Source of the DNA: Lutibacter sp.
GTDB taxonomy: Bacteria; Bacteroidota; Bacteroidia; Flavobacteriales; Flavobacteriaceae
Direction: 5' to 3'
Assembly (NCBI GenBank): GCA_030748365.1
Contig: JASMME010000042.1
Coordinates: 1 to 8,795, forward strand
Length of the DNA stretch: 8,795 bases
Part shown: positions 7,039-8,795 of the stretch, one piece after another
Layout: each line of letters begins with the position of its first letter
Numbering within the stretch: the first letter of the stretch is position 1
Translations under genes and position numbers: made by a program
The notes under the pieces: generated by a model
The model's input: the letters and a program-made list of their open reading frames with translations, nothing else
Databases searched by the model: none
Told to the model about the DNA's origin: nothing

Positions 7039-8721
7039 TTGAAAGTAGTTTTATCATGGATGACTCACCTTGTATGCCTGCTAGCCACCTGTTGGGGGCT
7101 GTCGGCGCAACAGACCGTCCTTTCCCTAAAAACGACCAACTTTACAGGCAATTCGGAACCCAAACACTTTCCTTTTACCAAACAATTTTCAGACAAGAAA
7201 AAGGCCCTGGAAGCCATCGACTCCATTTCAAAAATCCTGGATACAGAAGGCTACTTCGACCATTCATTTACCCTGTATGAAAAGGACAGCCTATTAAACG
7301 CTGTTTACACCTTGGGAACAAAGACAGACAGGATCCAAATTCACTATACGGATGAAGGTCTGAACAGGGAAGTCATTGAAAAACTCACAGACAAAATAAC
7401 GGACCGCTATTTTGAGATTGAGACTGAAGCCCTGGAAAAGACCCTGGCATCCATAACGGCCCATTATGAAGGGACAGGATATCCCTTTGCCTCGGTTTCC
7501 CTTAAAAATATAAAGAGAGAAGGAAACAGCCTTAGGGCCACACTAAAAGTGAACAGTGCAGCCAAAAGAACCATCGATCAGCTGGTCATAAAGGGCTACA
7601 AGGCATTTACTGCCAAAAAACTGTTGAGGATGCTCGGACTCGACCGAGGGGCAAACTTTACGGTAGCCACCCTGGGTACAATCAGGGAGCAACTGGATCA
7701 GCTCGGGATGGTTTCCCAGGCAGCTCCCCCGGAAGTATTGTTCACCAAGGAGGCAACCACTGTGTATGTGTATCTAGAAAAGGCGCCTAACAACCGCTTT
7801 GATGGCCTGATTGGCTTTGGCAACGAAGAAGGGGGTTCCCTGGCATTACAAGGCGATCTTTCCCTCGCGCTATCCAATGCCTTTCACCAAGGCGAAGCGA
7901 TATATCTGAACTGGTATGCCAACCCAGCGCAACGTGCACTAAAACTCCATTATATACAGCCCTATATATTTAACAGCCCTTTTATTGTGAAGGGACAGTT
8001 CGAATTGTTTAAGAAAGACCAGTCGCATACAAGCCAAGTTTCAAGGTTGGACCTGGGCTATCATACCAGCCGCCGAAGCAGCCTTCGGGCAGTATGGTCC
8101 TATGAACGTTCGTATATCAGTGCTGACCATACAGGAAACCAGGGCGCAGATTTCGACAAACAGTTTGTTGGTATCAGTTACCTACGTGAGGGATACCGCG
8201 CCTCAGTATGGGCTAAAAAACCAGCTTACAATATGGAAGCAAGCCTATTGACTGGGTGGAGAAATACAGGTAACAGGCGAAATTCACAAGGAAAATACCT
8301 CCTCAACCTTCAATATAGGCACCCTCTCGGACAACGAAGCCAGCTGGTATTGAAAAGTCACAATGAATGGCTGCATAGCAGCTCGGAGCTTGTAGAGAAC
8401 GAGCTGTTCAGAATTGGGGGACTACACAGTATCAGGGGCTTTGACCAGGAAAGTGTATTGTCCGAAAAATACAGTGTAAATAGCCTCGAATACCACTACA
8501 AGACGCAGCAAAGCGCTTCCCTGTATGCCCTAAGCGATTTTGCCCTCACCAAAGACCCTTTCGCCCCCAGCACCAATAGATTGTTAGCACTGGGGATTGG
8601 GTACCGCTTTCAAACACCTGTAGGCAATTTCGATCTCACGTATGCCATGGGAAAAACGGAAAATAGTCACTTTAAGCCAGGCCAGGCAAGACTTCATATC
8701 AAGGCAACCTACCTGTATTGA
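7039..8721 (+). CDS. Omp85-superfamily (TamA/BamA-like) outer membrane protein
   Basis: Omp85 proteins insert or export polypeptides at the outer membrane. The N-terminus is a signal peptide (hydrophobic LVCLLATCWGLSA, cleavage probably after residue 23). Residues of about 26-250 form POTRA-type repeats; the clearest begins at TIDQLVIKGYKAFTAKK near residue 178. The beta-barrel runs from about 253 to the end, carries the conserved IRGF lid motif at 465-468, and ends in tyrosine. At 560 residues with a barrel of about 305, it is close to E. coli TamA (577 residues) and shorter than BamA. The chosen TTG start gives a lysine in the signal n-region. The only ATG alternative, at 7060, leaves no basic residue before the hydrophobic core. 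No in-frame ATG lies upstream before the stop at 6994. No tamB or chaperone partner is visible. Substrate is unknown. Confidence 0.85.
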   Translation: MKVVLSWMTHLVCLLATCWGLSAQQTVLSLKTTNFTGNSEPKHFPFTKQFSDKKKALEAIDSISKILDTEGYFDHSFTLYEKDSLLNAVYTLGTKTDRIQIHYTDEGLNREVIEKLTDKITDRYFEIETEALEKTLASITAHYEGTGYPFASVSLKNIKREGNSLRATLKVNSAAKRTIDQLVIKGYKAFTAKKLLRMLGLDRGANFTVATLGTIREQLDQLGMVSQAAPPEVLFTKEATTVYVYLEKAPNNRFDGLIGFGNEEGGSLALQGDLSLALSNAFHQGEAIYLNWYANPAQRALKLHYIQPYIFNSPFIVKGQFELFKKDQSHTSQVSRLDLGYHTSRRSSLRAVWSYERSYISADHTGNQGADFDKQFVGISYLREGYRASVWAKKPAYNMEASLLTGWRNTGNRRNSQGKYLLNLQYRHPLGQRSQLVLKSHNEWLHSSSELVENELFRIGGLHSIRGFDQESVLSEKYSVNSLEYHYKTQQSASLYALSDFALTKDPFAPSTNRLLALGIGYRFQTPVGNFDLTYAMGKTENSHFKPGQARLHIKATYLY

Positions 8722-8795
8722 TGTAGACAGCCATTCTCAAACATTGTTTTGATCAGCACCGCAAAGTCAAAAATCAATCAATCATCCGCCATGGC

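Noticed and set aside
7039..7110. A lipoprotein signal in the outer-membrane protein
   Set aside because: The cysteine in LATC has threonine at -1, which does not fit the lipobox, and the protein ends as a barrel with a standard signal peptide ending in LSAQ.
8722..8795. The end of a convergent minus-strand gene, or a terminator for the outer-membrane gene
   Set aside because: All three minus-strand frames stop within 22 bases of the right edge, leaving too few codons to judge; the only hairpin, TCAAA/TTTGA, has 5 bp and no T-tract. A short ATCA repeat (ATCAATCAATCA) is too small to call.
1..8795. CRISPR arrays, tRNA or rRNA genes, insertion sequences
   Set aside because: I saw no regularly spaced repeats, cloverleaf-type sequences, transposase motifs or terminal inverted repeats anywhere in the window.

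Overview
The window is a ribosomal-protein and translation-factor locus from a member of the Bacteroidota, most likely class Flavobacteriia. Three things point there. Every ribosomal protein reads like the flavobacterial version. Gene starts lack Shine-Dalgarno sequences. The promoter in front of rpsL has the Bacteroidetes form: a -33 TTTG, a 19-nt spacer and a -7 TACATTTG. Genus cannot be settled from this sequence.

Layout. From about 6970 down to 1, on the minus strand, runs one long operon: rpsL (S12), rpsG (S7), fusA (EF-G), rpsJ (S10), rplC (L3), rplD (L4), rplW (L23), rplB (L2), rpsS (S19), rplV (L22) and the start of rpsC (S3). This joins the classical 'str' and 'S10' operons with no tuf gene between them. 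Most junctions are 6 to 24 nt, and rplC and rplD overlap by one base. The exception is the 138-nt rpsJ-rplC gap. It holds three hairpins on the coding strand, the last being a 10-bp stem followed by seven T residues. That is the structure of an intrinsic terminator or attenuator, placed directly ahead of the L3-L4 gene pair.

At the left edge rpsC is normal for 88 codons, through the GKGG loop of its KH domain. It then changes abruptly into unrelated, GC-richer sequence that ends at a stop codon. S3 is essential, so this is probably a chimeric assembly end or a rearrangement, and not a working short S3.

From 7039 to 8721, on the plus strand and divergent from rpsL, lies an outer-membrane Omp85-superfamily gene. 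Its length and domain order (signal peptide, POTRA-type repeats, beta-barrel with an IRGF motif, C-terminal aromatic residue) resemble TamA. The 151-bp divergent spacer holds the strong rpsL promoter, a 7-bp inverted repeat and a weak plus-strand promoter candidate. The last 74 bases hold no gene I can support.

Most of the window is conserved housekeeping sequence. The parts worth a second look are the structured rpsJ-rplC spacer and the broken rpsC end.
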